A stretch of 64,000 nucleotides of DNA from Siphonodentalium dalli. Taxonomy: Eukaryota; Mollusca; Scaphopoda; Gadilida; Siphonodentaliidae. The position numbers were made by a program, and so were the translations under genes. A model generated the notes under the pieces. The model was given only the letters and a program-made list of their open reading frames with translations, had not been told where the DNA came from and searched no databases. The stretch spans positions 35,314,732 through 35,378,731 of the forward strand of contig CP136065.1 of assembly GCA_032622095.1 (NCBI GenBank). Reading direction: 5' to 3'. Positions within the stretch are counted from its first letter, which is position 1. Each line of letters opens with the position of its first letter. Shown piece by piece: positions 13,101-28,100 of the stretch.

Positions 13101-16100
13101 CTAATTAGCTCGCAATGAAATGACAAGGAGGCCGTTGCTATTATGGGTGTATTTCTTTGTAATTCCACTCGCCTACAGCTAGTTAGTATTTAGCTAGCTG
13201 TAAGCTCTTTCTGCTATATTTGGTCACTGACGTACGTTAGATAGATTTATTCGCATCAAACACTTAAATGATGAGAATGCATCAGGATAACAACAATTGA
13301 TAATATAGAAATGTACATGTATGCAGAACATAATACATTATTATAAATATTCAGGAAGTTTTAGATGTTTGATGTTATGTCATTAATGTTAAAATGAGGA
13401 AATTGATGATACAGTAATGTCCTAAATAATCGACCCCTAAACCACAGCAGAATTATGGGAAATTTTTCATGATTTAGTCGGAAATATTGCTTGCTGTCAT
13501 TCATCTTTAAGCTCTCGGTGAGAGCTTTCTGATGAATGGCAACAAGCCATATTTTCAACTAAATCCTGAAAAATTTCCCATAATTCTGCCATGGTTAAAG
13601 GGTCATATACATTTGTACTTCAGGCATTACTGTATAATAGATGCAAGTAAAGGGTATAATGTTACAAGAGTATATATTAACCCTTTCTATACTAAATACT
13701 TTGATGAGTAGTTCCCTTTTAATAGGAAACACTTAAATAATAAGTTTAAAAAATGACGCATTATTTGAACTTTTCCCACCAATTGATAGAAATCCTTCTG
13801 CGCTTGTATAATATGCTGTCTATCTGTCATCTGCTTACATTTCTTCACCTCTCCAGTTGAATACTATTCATATTTATACTTTCCAATGCATACTTTCAGA
13901 ACTGAGTGGGAGAATTCATTAAGTAAAGAAATGGTTAATTTTAACTCTTCGATTGCTGAATGTGTACATCCATTCTGTTCTAAAACTATGCATTGGAACG
14001 GTCTATTCTTCATTTGGAAGGATGTTGTAATAATGTTAGCCGACTGCAGCAGAGAAACATTTGTGAGGTTGTTCAATTCCATGTAAATGCAGGGATATTT
14101 TTGGGCCCCAATTTGAATATCTGACCCCGAAATTCCCAAATCACGAAGTTCTGAACAATTCCTGTATGTCAAGTTTTCGACCTTCTCTGCAATTTGTGTG
14201 TTGCAAGTTGTATCATATCTGCTTTTGACGAAGTAGTCCATATATGAAATATGGGGCATGTGTAGTGTTAACACTTGCATCAGTGGACACCGACGGCATA
14301 TAATTGTGTTTAATTTTTCAACCATGGCACATACCCGGTAGTGGAATATATATATTATATATCTGCAAATTCTACATAAAGTGTGAGTAGAATTGAGCAC
14401 GCTACTATGGGTTATATAAGGACTTAAGGTTTGGTCTCATGCATGGCCCATGCAGCCATGGACTTATGACACTATTGAGCTCATGAGTCATGACATAGTG
14501 GCATGCACCGTTTGTGGGGAAACAACACTTTTACAACATATATCAAATTATCATTTGATGTTGTGTCAGCAATCTCAGACTATTCTTAGCGACAAATGCA
14601 CGGACTGAGCATGCAGTACTCCTATGCAGTTGCTTGAATGGGAAGTGTATTCCGTGAATAGAACGTGCTGCACATGTATTCCGTGAATAGAACGTGCTGC
14701 ACATGAAGTGTATTCTGTGAATAGAACGTGCTGCATATGTATTCCGTGAATAGAACGTGCTGCACATGTATTCTGTGAATAGAACGTGCTGCACATGTAT
14801 TCTGTGAATAGAACGTGCTGCATATGTATTCCGTGAATAGAACGTGCTGCACATGAAGTGTATTCCGTGAATAGAACGTGCTGCATATGTATTCCGTGAA
14901 TAGAACGTGCTGCATATGTATTCCGTGAATAGAACGTGCTGCATATGTATTCCGTGAATAGAACGTGCTGCATATGTATTCCGTGAATAGAACGTGCTGC
15001 ACATGTATTCCGTGAATAGAACGTGCTGCACATGTATTCCGTGAATAGAACGTGCTGCACATGTATTCCGTGAATAGAACGTGCTGCACATGTATTCCGT
15101 GAATAGAACGTGCTGCATATGTATTCCGTGAATAGAACGTGCTGCACATGTATTCCGTGAATAGAACGTGCTGCACATGTATTCCGTGAATAGAACGTGC
15201 TGCACATGTATTCCGTGAATAGAACGTGCTGCACATGTATTCCGTGAATAGAACGTGCTGCACATGTATTCCGTGAATAGAACGTGCTGCATATGTATTC
15301 CGTGAATAGAACGTGCTGCATATGTATTCCGTGAATAGAACGTGCTGCATATGTATTCCGTGAATAGAACGTGCTGCACATGTATTCCGTGAATAGAACG
15401 TGCTGCACATGTATTCCGTGAATAGAACGTGCTGCACATGTATTCCGTGAATAGAACGTGCTGCACATGTATTCCGTGAATAGAACGTGCTGCACATGAA
15501 GTGTATTCCGTGAATAGAACGTGCTGCACATGTATTCTGTGCATAGAACGTGCTGCATATGTATTCCGTGAATAGAACGTGCTGCATATGTATTCCGTGA
15601 ATAGAACGTGCTGCATATGTATTCCGTGAATAGAACGTGCTGCACATGAAGTGTATTCCGTGAATAGAACGTGCTGCACATGTATGTGTATTCCGTGAAT
15701 AGTATGTGCTGCATATGTATTCCGTGAATAGAACGTGCTGCATATGTATTCCGTGAATAGAACGTGCTGCATATGTATTCCGTGAATAGAACGTGCTGCA
15801 CATGAAGTGTATTCCGTGAATAGAACGTGCTGCACATGTATGTGTATTCCGTGAATAGTATGTGCTGCATATGTATTCCGTGAATAGAACGTGCTGCATA
15901 TGTATTCCGTGAATAGAACGTGCTGCACATGTATGTGTATTCCGTGAATAGTATGTGCTGCATATGTATTCCGTGAATAGAACGTGCTGCATATGTATTC
16001 CGTGAATAGTATGTGCTGCATATGTATTCCGTGAATAGAACGTGCTGCACATGTATTCCGTGAATAGAACGTGCTGCACATGAAGTGTATTCCGTGAATA

Positions 16101-19100
16101 GAACGTGCTGCACATGTATGTGTATTCCGTGAATAGTATGTGCTGCATATGTATTCCGTGAATAGAACGTGCTGCATATGTATTCTGTGAATAGAACGTG
16201 CTACACATGTATTCTGTGAATAGAACGTGCTACACATGAAGTGTATTCCGTGAATAGAACGTGCTGCACATGTATTCTGTGAATAGAACGTGCTACACAT
16301 GAAGTGTATTCCGTGAATAGAACGTGCTACACATGAAGTGTATTCCGTGAATAGAACGTGCTGCATATGTATTCCGTGAATAGAACATGCTGCATATGTA
16401 TTCCGTGAATAGAACGTGCTGCATATGTATTCCGTGAATAGAACGTGCTGTACAGTATTCCGTGAATAGAACGTGCTGCACATGTATTCCGTGAATAGAA
16501 CGTGCTGCATATGTATTCCGTGAATAGAACGTGCTGCACATGAAGTGTATTCCGTGAATAGAACGTGCTGCACATGTATGTGTATTCCGTGAATAGTATG
16601 TGCTGCATATGTATTCCGTGAATAGAACGTGCTGCACATGTTTGTGTATTCCGTGAATAGAACGTGCTGCACATGTATTCCGTGAATAGAACGTGCTGCA
16701 TATGTATTCCGTGAATAGAACGTGCTGCATATGTATTCTGTGAATAGAACGTGCTGCATATGTATTCTGTGAATAGAACGTGCTGCATATGTATTCCGTG
16801 AATAGAACGTGCTGCATATGTATTCCGTGAATAGAACGTGCTGCATATGTATTCCGTGAATAGAACGTGCTGCATATGTATTCCGTGAATAGAACGTGCT
16901 GCACATGTATTCCGTGAATAGAACGTGCTGCATATGTATTCCGTGAATAGAACGTGCTGCATATGTATTCTGTGAATAGAACGTGCTGCATATGTATTCC
17001 GTGAATAGAACGTGCTGCATATGTATTCCGTGAATAGAACGTGCTGCATATGTATTCCGTGAATAGAACGTGCTGCATATGTATTCCGTGAATAGAACGT
17101 GCTGCATATGTATTCCGTGAATAGAACGTGCTGCATATGTATTCCGTGAATAGAACGTGCTGCACATGTATGTGTATTCCGTGAATAGTATGTGCTGCAC
17201 ATGTATTCTGTGAATAGAACGTGCTGCATATGTATTCCGTGAATAGAACGTGCTGCATATGTATTCCGTGAATAGAACGTGCTGCATATGTATTCCGTGA
17301 ATAGAACGTGCTGCACATGAAGTGTATTCCGTGAATAGAACGTGCTGCACATGTATGTGTATTCCGTGAATAGAATGTGCTGCACATGTATTCCGTGAAT
17401 AGAACGTGCTGCATATGTATTCTGTGAATAGAACGTGCTGCACATGTATGTGTATTCCGTGAATAGAACGTGCTGCACATGTATGTGTATTCCGTGAATA
17501 GAACGTGCTGCACATGTATTCTGTGAATAGAACGTGCTGCATATGTATTCCGTGAATAGAACGTGCTGCATATGTATTCTGTGAATAGAACGTGCTGCAT
17601 ATGTATTCTGTGAATAGAACGTGCTGCATATGTATTCCGTGAATAGAACGTGCTGCACATGTATTCCGTGAATAGAACGTGCTGCACATGTATGTGTATT
17701 CCGTGAATAGAACGTGCTGCACATGTATTCCGTGAATAGAACGTGCTGCACATGTATTCTGTGAATAGAACGTGCTGCACATGAAGTGTATTCCGTGAAT
17801 AGAACGTGCTGCATATGTATTCCGTGAATAGAACGTGCTGCATATGTATTCCGTGAATAGAACGTGCTGCACATGTATTCCGTGAATAGAACGTGCTGCA
17901 CATGTATGTGTATTCCGTGAATAGAACGTGCTGCACATGTATTCCGTGAATAGAACGTGCTGCACATGTATTCTGTGAATAGAACGTGCTGCACATGAAG
18001 TGTATTCCGTGAATAGAACGTGCTGCACATGTATTCCGTGAATAGAACGTGCTGCACATGTATTCCGTGAATAGAACGTGCTGCACATGTATTCCGTGAA
18101 TAGAACGTGCTGCACATGAAGTGTATTCCGTGAATAGAACGTGCTGCACATGTATTCTGTGCATAGAACGTGCTGCATATGTATTCCGTGAATAGAACGT
18201 GCTGCATATGTATTCCGTGAATAGAACGTGCTGCATATGTATTCCGTGAATAGAACGTGCTGCACATGAAGTGTATTCCGTGAATAGAACGTGCTGCACA
18301 TGTATGTGTATTCCGTGAATAGTATGTGCTGCATATGTATTCCGTGAATAGAACGTGCTGCATATGTATTCCGTGAATAGAACGTGCTGCATATGTATTC
18401 CGTGAATAGAACGTGCTGCACATGAAGTGTATTCCGTGAATAGAACGTGCTGCACATGTATGTGTATTCCGTGAATAGTATGTGCTGCATATGTATTCCG
18501 TGAATAGAACGTGCTGCATATGTATTCCGTGAATAGAACGTGCTGCACATGTATGTGTATTCCGTGAATAGTATGTGCTGCATATGTATTCCGTGAATAG
18601 AACATGCTGCATATGTATTCCGTGAATAGTATGTGCTGCATATGTATTCCGTGAATAGAACGTGCTGCACATGTATTCCGTGAATAGAACGTGCTGCACA
18701 TGAAGTGTATTCCGTGAATAGAACGTGCTGCACATGTATGTGTATTCCGTGAATAGTATGTGCTGCATATGTATTCCGTGAATAGAACGTGCTGCATATG
18801 TATTCTGTGAATAGAACGTGCTACACATGTATTCTGTGAATAGAACGTGCTACACATGAAGTGTATTCCGTGAATAGAACGTGCTGCACATGTATTCTGT
18901 GAATAGAACGTGCTACACATGAAGTGTATTCCGTGAATAGAACGTGCTACACATGAAGTGTATTCCGTGAATAGAACGTGCTGCATATGTATTCCGTGAA
19001 TAGAACATGCTGCATATGTATTCCGTGAATAGAACGTGCTGCATATGTATTCCGTGAATAGAACGTGCTGCACAGTATTCCGTGAATAGAACGTGCTGCA

Positions 19101-22100
19101 CATGTATTCCGTGAATAGAACGTGCTGCATATGTATTCCGTGAATAGAACGTGCTGCACATGAAGTGTATTCCGTGAATAGAACGTGCTGCACATGTATG
19201 TGTATTCCGTGAATAGTATGTGCTGCATATGTATTCCGTGAATAGAACGTGCTGCACATGTTTGTGTATTCCGTGAATAGAACGTGCTGCACATGTATTC
19301 CGTGAATAGAACGTGCTGCATATGTATTCCGTGAATAGAACGTGCTGCATATGTATTCTGTGAATAGAACGTGCTGCATATGTATTCTGTGAATAGAACG
19401 TGCTGCATATGTATTCCGTGAATAGAACGTGCTGCATATGTATTCCGTGAATAGAACGTGCTGCATATGTATTCCGTGAATAGAACGTGCTGCATATGTA
19501 TTCCGTGAATAGAACGTGCTGCACATGTATTCCGTGAATAGAACGTGCTGCATATGTATTCCGTGAATAGAACGTGCTGCATATGTATTCTGTGAATAGA
19601 ACGTGCTGCATATGTATTCCGTGAATAGAACGTGCTGCATATGTATTCCGTGAATAGAACGTGCTGCATATGTATTCCGTGAATAGAACGTGCTGCATAT
19701 GTATTCCGTGAATAGAACGTGCTGCATATGTATTCCGTGAATAGAACGTGCTGCATATGTATTCCGTGAATAGAACGTGCTGCACATGTATGTGTATTCC
19801 GTGAATAGTATGTGCTGCACATGTATTCTGTGAATAGAACGTGCTGCATATGTATTCCGTGAATAGAACGTGCTGCATATGTATTCCGTGAATAGAACGT
19901 GCTGCATATGTATTCCGTGAATAGAACGTGCTGCACATGAAGTGTATTCCGTGAATAGAACGTGCTGCACATGTATGTGTATTCCGTGAATAGAATGTGC
20001 TGCACATGTATTCCGTGAATAGAACGTGCTGCATATGTATTCTGTGAATAGAACGTGCTGCACATGTATGTGTATTCCGTGAATAGAACGTGCTGCACAT
20101 GTATGTGTATTCCGTGAATAGAACGTGCTGCACATGTATTCTGTGAATAGAACGTGCTGCATATGTATTCCGTGAATAGAACGTGCTGCATATGTATTCT
20201 GTGAATAGAACGTGCTGCATATGTATTCTGTGAATAGAACGTGCTGCATATGTATTCCGTGAATAGAACGTGCTGCACATGTATTCCGTGAATAGAACGT
20301 GCTGCACATGTATGTGTATTCCGTGAATAGAACGTGCTGCACATGTATTCCGTGAATAGAACGTGCTGCACATGTATTCTGTGAATAGAACGTGCTGCAC
20401 ATGAAGTGTATTCCGTGAATAGAACGTGCTGCATATGTATTCCGTGAATAGAACGTGCTGCATATGTATTCCGTGAATAGAACGTGCTGCACATGTATTC
20501 CGTGAATAGAACGTGCTGCACATGTATGTGTATTCCGTGAATAGAACGTGCTGCACATGTATTCCGTGAATAGAACGTGCTGCACATGTATTCTGTGAAT
20601 AGAACGTGCTGCACATGAAGTGTATTCCGTGAATAGAACGTGCTGCACATGTATTCTGTGAATAGAACGTGCTGCATATGTATTCTGTGAATAGAACGTG
20701 CTGCATATGTATTCTGTGAATAGAACGTGCTGCATATGTATTCTGTGAATAGAACATGCTGCATATGTATTCTGTGAATAGAACGTGCTGCATATGTATT
20801 CTGTGAATAGAACGTGCATGTACCAGCAGGTACAATGTATGACTTCAATGCGTCATTGTGGGACATATTGCTCTTCGAAGGATAGTTCAAGTATAGAACG
20901 TGCTGCACATGAAGTGTATTCCGTGAATAGAACGTGCTGCACATGAAGTGTATTCCGTGAATAGAACGTGCTGCATATGTATTCCGTGAATAGAACGTGC
21001 TGCACATGTATTCTGTGAATAGAACGTGCTGCATATGTATTCCGTGAATAGAACGTGCTGCATATGTATTCTGTGAATAGAACGTGCTGCACATGTATTC
21101 TGTGAATACGTGCTGCACATGAAGTGTATTCCGTGAATAGAACGTGCTGCACATGTATTCCGTGAATAGAACGTGCTGCACATGTATTCTGTTAATAGAA
21201 CGTGCTGCACATGTATTCCGTGAATAGAACGTGCTGCACATGAAGTGTATTCCGTGAATAGAACGTGCTGCATATGTATTCCGTGAATAGAACGTGCTGC
21301 ATATGTATTCCGTGAATAGAACGTGCTGCATATGTATTCTGTGAATAGAACGTGCTGCATATGTATTCCGTGAATAGAACGTGCTGCACATGAAGTGTAT
21401 TCCGTGAATAGAACGTGCTGCATATGTATTCCGTGAATAGAACGTGCTGCATATGTATTCCGTGAATAGAACGTGCTGCACATGTATTCTGTGAATAGAA
21501 CGTGCTGCATATGTATTCCGTGAATAGAACATGCTGCATATGTATTCTGTGAATAGAACATGCTGCATATGTATTCCGTGAATAGAACGTGCTGCACATG
21601 TATTCCGTGAATAGTATGTGCTGCATATGTATTCCGTGAATAGAACGTGCTGCATATGTATTCCGTGAATAGTATGTGCTGCACGTGAAGTGTATTCCGT
21701 GAATAGAACGTGCTGCACATGTATGCAGTTTCTGTTGATGTTGCATTCTAATTTCTGTGAGAGCAAATTGTTTCGTGCAAGTTGTGAGTCTTGTGAATGT
21801 CTGTGTAGATTCCAGTTAGAATATTATACATATGAATAAATGTGACATAGAAAAATTAACAATAAAACTGAATAAACTTTATGAAGCTAACCGGCTTACT
21901 GATGTCAGGCGCCTCAGGAAGCTCTGTACGTATAAACTATTCAAAACCACATACTGTGTGGAACCATACGTGCTATTCTGTGAATAGAACGTGCTGCATA
22001 TGTATTCCGTGAATAGAACGTGCTGCACATGTATTCCGTGAATAGAACGTGCTGCATATGTATTCCGTGAATAGAACGTGCTGCACATGAAGTGTATTCC

Positions 22101-25100
22101 GTGAATAGAACGTGCTGCACATGAAGTGTATTCCGTGAATAGAACGTGCTGCATATGTATTCCGTGAATAGAACGTGCTGCACATGTATTCTGTGAATAG
22201 AACGTGCTGCATATGTATTCCGTGAATAGAACGTGCTGCATATGTATTCTGTGAATAGAACGTGCTGCACATGTATTCTGTGAATAGAACGTGCTGCATA
22301 TGTATTCCGTGAATAGAACGTGCTGCACATGTATTCCGTGAATAGAACGTGCTGCACATGAAGTGTATTCCGTGAATAGAACATGCTGCACATGTATTCT
22401 GTGAATAGAACGTGCTGCACATGTATTCCGTGAATAGAACGTGCTGCACATGAAGTGTATTCCGTGAATAGAACGTGCTGCACATGAAGTGTATTCCGTG
22501 AATAGAACATGCTGCATATGTATTCTGTGAATAGAACGTGCTGCATATGTATTCCGTGAATAGAACGTGCTGCACATGTATTCTGTGAATAGAACGTGCT
22601 GCACATGAAGTGTATTCCGTGAATAGAACATGCTGCACATGTATTCCGTGAATAGAACGTGCTGCACATGAAGTGTATTCCGTGAATAGAACGTGCTACA
22701 CATGAAGTGTATTCCGTGAATAGAACGTGCTGCATATGTATTCCGTGAATAGAACGTGCTGCACATGTATTCTGTGAATAGAACGTGCTGCACATGTATT
22801 CCGTGAATAGAACGTGCTGCACATGAAGTGTATTCCGTGAATAGAACGTGCTGCATATGTATTCCGTGAATAGAACGTGCTGCACATGTATTCTGTGAAT
22901 AGAACGTGCTGCACATGTATTCCGTGAATAGAACGTGCTGCACATGTATTCTGTGAATAGAACGTGCTGCACATGTATTCTGTGAATAGAACGTGCTGCA
23001 CATGTATTCTGTGAATAGAACGTGCTGCATATGTATTCCGTGAATAGAACGTGCTGCACATGAAGTGTATTCCGTGAATAGAACGTGCTGCATATGTATT
23101 CCGTGAATAGAACGTGCTGCACATGTATTCTGTGAATAGAACGTGCTGCACATGTATTCCGTGAATAGAACGTGCTGCACATGTATTCTGTGAATAGAAC
23201 GTGCTGCACATGTATTCTGTGAATAGAACGTGCTGCACATGTATTCCATGAATAGAACGTGCTGCACATGAAGTGTATTCCGTGAATAGAACGTGCTGCA
23301 CATGTATTCCGTGAATAGAACGTGCTGCATATGTATTCTGTGAATAGAACGTGCTGCACATGTATTCTGTGAATAGAACGTGCTGCACATGTATTCCGTG
23401 AATAGAACGTGCTGCACATGTATTCCGTGAATAGAACGTGCTGCACATGTATTCTGTGAATAGAACGTGCTGCACATGTATTCCGTGAATAGAACGTGCT
23501 GCACATGAAGTGTATTCCGTGAATAGAACGTGCTGCATATGTATTCTGTGAATAGAACGTGCTGCACATGTATTCTGTGAATAGAACGTGCTGCACATGA
23601 AGTGTATTCCGTGAATAGAACGTGCTGCACATGTATTCTGTGAATAGAACGTGCTGCATATGTATTCTGTGAATAGAACGTGCTGCACATGTATTCCGTG
23701 AATAGAACGTGCTGCACATGTATTCTGTGAATAGAACGTGCTGCACATGTATTCCGTGAATAGAACGTGCTGCACATGTATTCTGTGAATAGAACGTGCT
23801 GCATATGTATTCCGTGAATAGAACGTGCTGCACATGTATTCTGTGAATAGAACGTGCTGCACATGTATTCCGTGAATAGAACGTGCTGCACATGAAGTGT
23901 ATTCCGTGAATAGAACGTGCTGCACATGTATTCTGTGAATAGAACGTGCTGCACATGTATTCTGTGAATAGAACGTGCTGCACATGAAGTGTATTCCGTG
24001 AATAGAACGTGCTGCACATGTATTCTGTGAATAGAACGTGCTGCATATGTATTCCGTGAATAGAACGTGCTGCATATGTATTCCGTGAATAGAACGTGCT
24101 GCACATGTATTCCGTGAATAGAACGTGCTGCATATGTATTCTGTGAATAGAACGTGCTGCATATGTATTCTGTGAATAGAACGTGCTGCACATGAAGTGT
24201 ATTCCGTGAATAGAACGTGCTGCATATGTATTCTGTGAATAGAACGTGCTGCATATGTATTCCGTGAATAGAACGTGCTGCATATGTATTCCGTGAATAG
24301 AACGTGCTGCATATGTATTCCGTGAATAGAACGTGCTGCACATGTATTCTGTGAATAGAACGTGCTGCATATGTATTCCGTGAATAGAACATGCTGCATA
24401 TGTATTCCGTGAATAGAACGTGCTGCACATGTATTCTGTGAATAGAACGTGCTGCATATGTATTCCGTGAATAGAACATGCTGCATATGTATTCTGTGAA
24501 TAGAACATGCTGCATATGTATTCCGTGAATAGAACGTGCTGCACATGTATTCCGTGAATAGTATGTGCTGCATATGTATTCCGTGAATAGAACGTGCTGC
24601 ATATGTATTCCGTGAATAGTATGTGCTGCACGTGAAGTGTATTCCGTGAATAGAACGTGCTGCACATGTATGTGTATTCCGTGAATAGAACGTGCTGCAC
24701 ATGTATGCAGTTTCTGTTGATGTTGCATTCTAATTTCTGTGAGAGCAAATTGTTTCGTGCAAGTTGTGAGTCTTGTGAATGTCTGTGTAGATTCCAGTTA
24801 GAATATTATACATATGAATAAATGTGACATAGAAAAATTAACAATAAAACTGAATAAACTTTATGAAGCTAACCGGCTTACTGATGTCAGGCGCCTCAGG
24901 AAGCTCTGTACGTATAAACTATTCAAAACCACATACTGTGTGGAACCATACGTGCTTTCGCGGATATCGCGCAGAGAACGTTCGCTGATGGCTCAGTTCT
25001 GTTGTGGCATTTTGCCTCTCAGAATAGAAACGGGTCGTTTCCGAAATGAGGACGTGGAGGATAGGATTTGTGTTTTGTGTCAAACAGGCGAGGTGGAAAC

Positions 25101-28100
25101 TGAACTTCACTTTCTCATTCGTTGTCCAGCTTACAGTCAGGAACGTTCAAACCTATTTTCTCGTGTCGATATTTCCCCGTTTCATTCTGATGTAGATATC
25201 ATGGCTCACTGTGTAAATAATTGTGCTGTACATACTGCTCGGTTTATATCTCAGGTATATTCAATCAGCAATCAAAACTATCTAAATAGCCAAAACATGC
25301 ATTAATAATAATATTGTATTTGTGTACCAAGTGACTTAATAAATAAATAAATCTAAATCTAAATCTTAATCTATACATGTACATTTCGAGATTCTGATAT
25401 AATGCAAGTTACACAACATTGACACAATGGCTACTAGACTGACAAGTCACTTGGTGTTGCTCCGAACATACTTTTCAAGACTACGCCCGACTGGCAATAA
25501 CATACAGAAATGAGGACACTAAACAGTATTGGAAATTAACACACAAATTTCATGGAGCTATATATAGACTGTTTTTTTTTTGTTCTCTTAAGTTAACATA
25601 CGAAATTACGAGATGCCAAGAGAAGTTTGAAATGTCGGCAACATTTTGTTTGAAGTTCGGGAAGTCGGAATGATGGTTTTATGTTTTCCAACTTGTGTTG
25701 TGTTATGTTGTATACCTTTGTGTGGCCCAAGGATTTCAAATATAACAATTCGGAATATCCTTTAGTTAATCTAAATTGTCACTCTTTAATAATAATATGA
25801 TCCCTGTTACCCAAACTAGCCAAATTGGGCATAACCAATGTTGTACAACTTGTGTATACTTTTCCTGGGAACTTTCCCGGTTCTGAAGGGGTTTCATTCC
25901 CGTTTCCTGTGTTTTTAATTCCCGGGCATATTTTAAACTCTGGGCATTTGTGCAATAATCTGAGAGGTCCTTGCAGATTATTCTTATGAATAGAAATTGG
26001 CTGCATGGTATGCCATTAATGCTTTCATTACTGAATGGATTCTCCCACCCAGCTATAACAGTATATATTTGAAGGTCTATTATTCATTTGGAGGGGTGTT
26101 CATGAAAATGAGCAGACAGCCAATGGAAGAATATATAATACAAGCGCAGAATGGTGGTAAATGTTCAGATAATATTTTCAAGAACTTATTATTCAAAAAT
26201 TTCTTAAGGAAACAATGAGTATTTGGTAAGGGTTAAACATCGCTTTTGGGATATAGGAGTCGGCTCTAAGGTATGCTTGTGTCTGTGATTTTTGTAAGCC
26301 TAGTTGTTTTAATACTTTGAGGCTTGCGTTTAATTGTGACATCCATGACGTCCACACTCTCGGTGCTAAATTTGTTGCTTGTGAATTTTATAATAGGATG
26401 TAACAAATTTAGATATTTGATAAAAATCCTCTTTTGGATTTGTCGTGCATCCAGATAAGACACATTTCATCTATGATAGATATATAACAGTGGTTTGAGT
26501 GATTCATTGTTAGCCAATATGTGTACAGAGAATATATATCATATGGCTGCATGGCTTTAGGTGGGAACAATCTGTTCTCCGGAACTGCTATTTGAACTGC
26601 GAATATAAAGACAATGTTATTCAACATCAGGATAAAATGAGGAAATTGGTGTCAAATTATTGTCAGGGATCCAATTCCGCATTGCATGATTTGTATTGTA
26701 GGCATAGTGCTTCAACTGCTTCGGCGTGGCCTTGCAATCCACTCTTTATTCTGCATATAGACAATTTAATTCTATTCATGGTGGGGGGGGGGGGGGGGGT
26801 GTTGAGTTGAATTGTTTTGTTTTGTCGCCTCTATATATTCGTTAATAGAGCATACGTCAACTTGTGTAGTTAAAAACTCCCACACATGTCGGGAAGCTTT
26901 AACCCTTTACCCAACAAACCGGCCAAAACCGGCCAAATAAAGCTTCCAACAAAATAAAATATCTTCGGTCTGTCTCAATAGAACCATACAAATATGGATA
27001 TCATTGGAACCGGCTCCTTGACCACATTGTGATAGTTACAGTTATGCCCTGTGCCAATGCATTCTCTTATATATGCATAGGTTGCCTCGCATATATAAGA
27101 GAATTCATTGGCCTACCATTTTTTCTTACATTCTTTAACAATTTTATAATTTTTAATGTGTTAAGCCAATGCATTCTCTTATATATGCGAGCCAACCTAT
27201 GGTCGACTCGCATATATAAGAGAATGCATTGGCACAGGGCCCTTCTGTTGGGTAAAGGGTTAACAAGCACAGTCAGGACATGTGATATTTATATCCCTAA
27301 CATCAAGGAAAGAAGAGAGGACAATGGATCGCAAACGTGATTAATGAATATTCATTACTCGTCATAGTATAGGGCGATAACATATATTTGGGTATGTAAT
27401 GCGTGGGCATGCATAGTATAAGGTGTTCATTAATTCATGGTGAATAAATTCACAATTCATATTGAAATGGGCTTGTAACTTGATAGGATTGTCTCGTTTA
27501 AATGTCAATCAACTGGGAGCTAGTTTATTAACCCGTTCTATACTAAATGGATTCTCCCAATCAGTTGTAAAAGTATACATTAGAATGGTCTATTATTCAT
27601 TTGTAGGTGGTTTTCAGATTAAAATAAGCAGACAGATACTACAAGTACAGAAGGATTCCTATTTATAATAGAGAAATACTCAGACTTATTATGTGAACAT
27701 TTCCTATGGGAACTAGTTATCATAATTAGAATAGAAAGCGTTAAAAATCAAACCCACCGCCACCTTGTCTGGTCCAGACCCACGCCTGATTATAAGCCAT
27801 TTATAGTCATGGATATTGTCTGTGAACAATATTTGAAGTGATATCTACTCAATTTGTTTCGTGACAACATGACCGAAGTGTACTGGCTTACAAGTTAATT
27901 ACCCACCAATGATCCTTCTGCACTTGTATTACATATTCTTCTGTTCGTAGAATCTGCTCATTTTGGCGCAGGTTTTTTTCGTAAAATTCAGGAAGCTCCA
28001 GTCAGGCAAAGGTTAATTAACCCTTCTGTGACTGGAGCTGCACTTGTTCCAACGAAAGTTATGTGCAATATTTACCTTGACATTGTAATTAAGTCAGTGC

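Larger units (their letters stand above)
14641..24714 (+). repeat. 10 kb satellite array, 29-bp basic unit
   Basis: The unit begins GTATTCCGTGAATAG and ends AACGTGCTGCACAT. Length variants of about 34 bp (GAAGT inserted before GTATTCC) and 35 bp (GTATGT inserted) recur. At roughly 30 bp each this is about 320 units. Two positions vary in a C/T fashion (TTCCGTG or TTCTGTG; GCACATG or GCATATG), and AACGTG sometimes reads AACATG or TATGTG. The array is interrupted at 20816-20893 and 21721-21971. Each unit holds two mini-palindromes, TATTC-CGT-GAATA and GTGC-T-GCAC. The minus strand of the unit has no stop in any frame, so it gives open frames of up to 1508 codons that are not evidence of a gene. 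Confidence 0.95.

Noticed and set aside
14641-24714. CRISPR-like array
   Set aside because: Units are contiguous with no unique spacers, and the context is an animal intron.
14543-24748. Giant minus-strand open frames of 184-1508 codons
   Set aside because: They are translations of the 29-bp satellite, whose reverse complement has no stop in any frame. Several overlap in different frames over the same bases and no domain is present.
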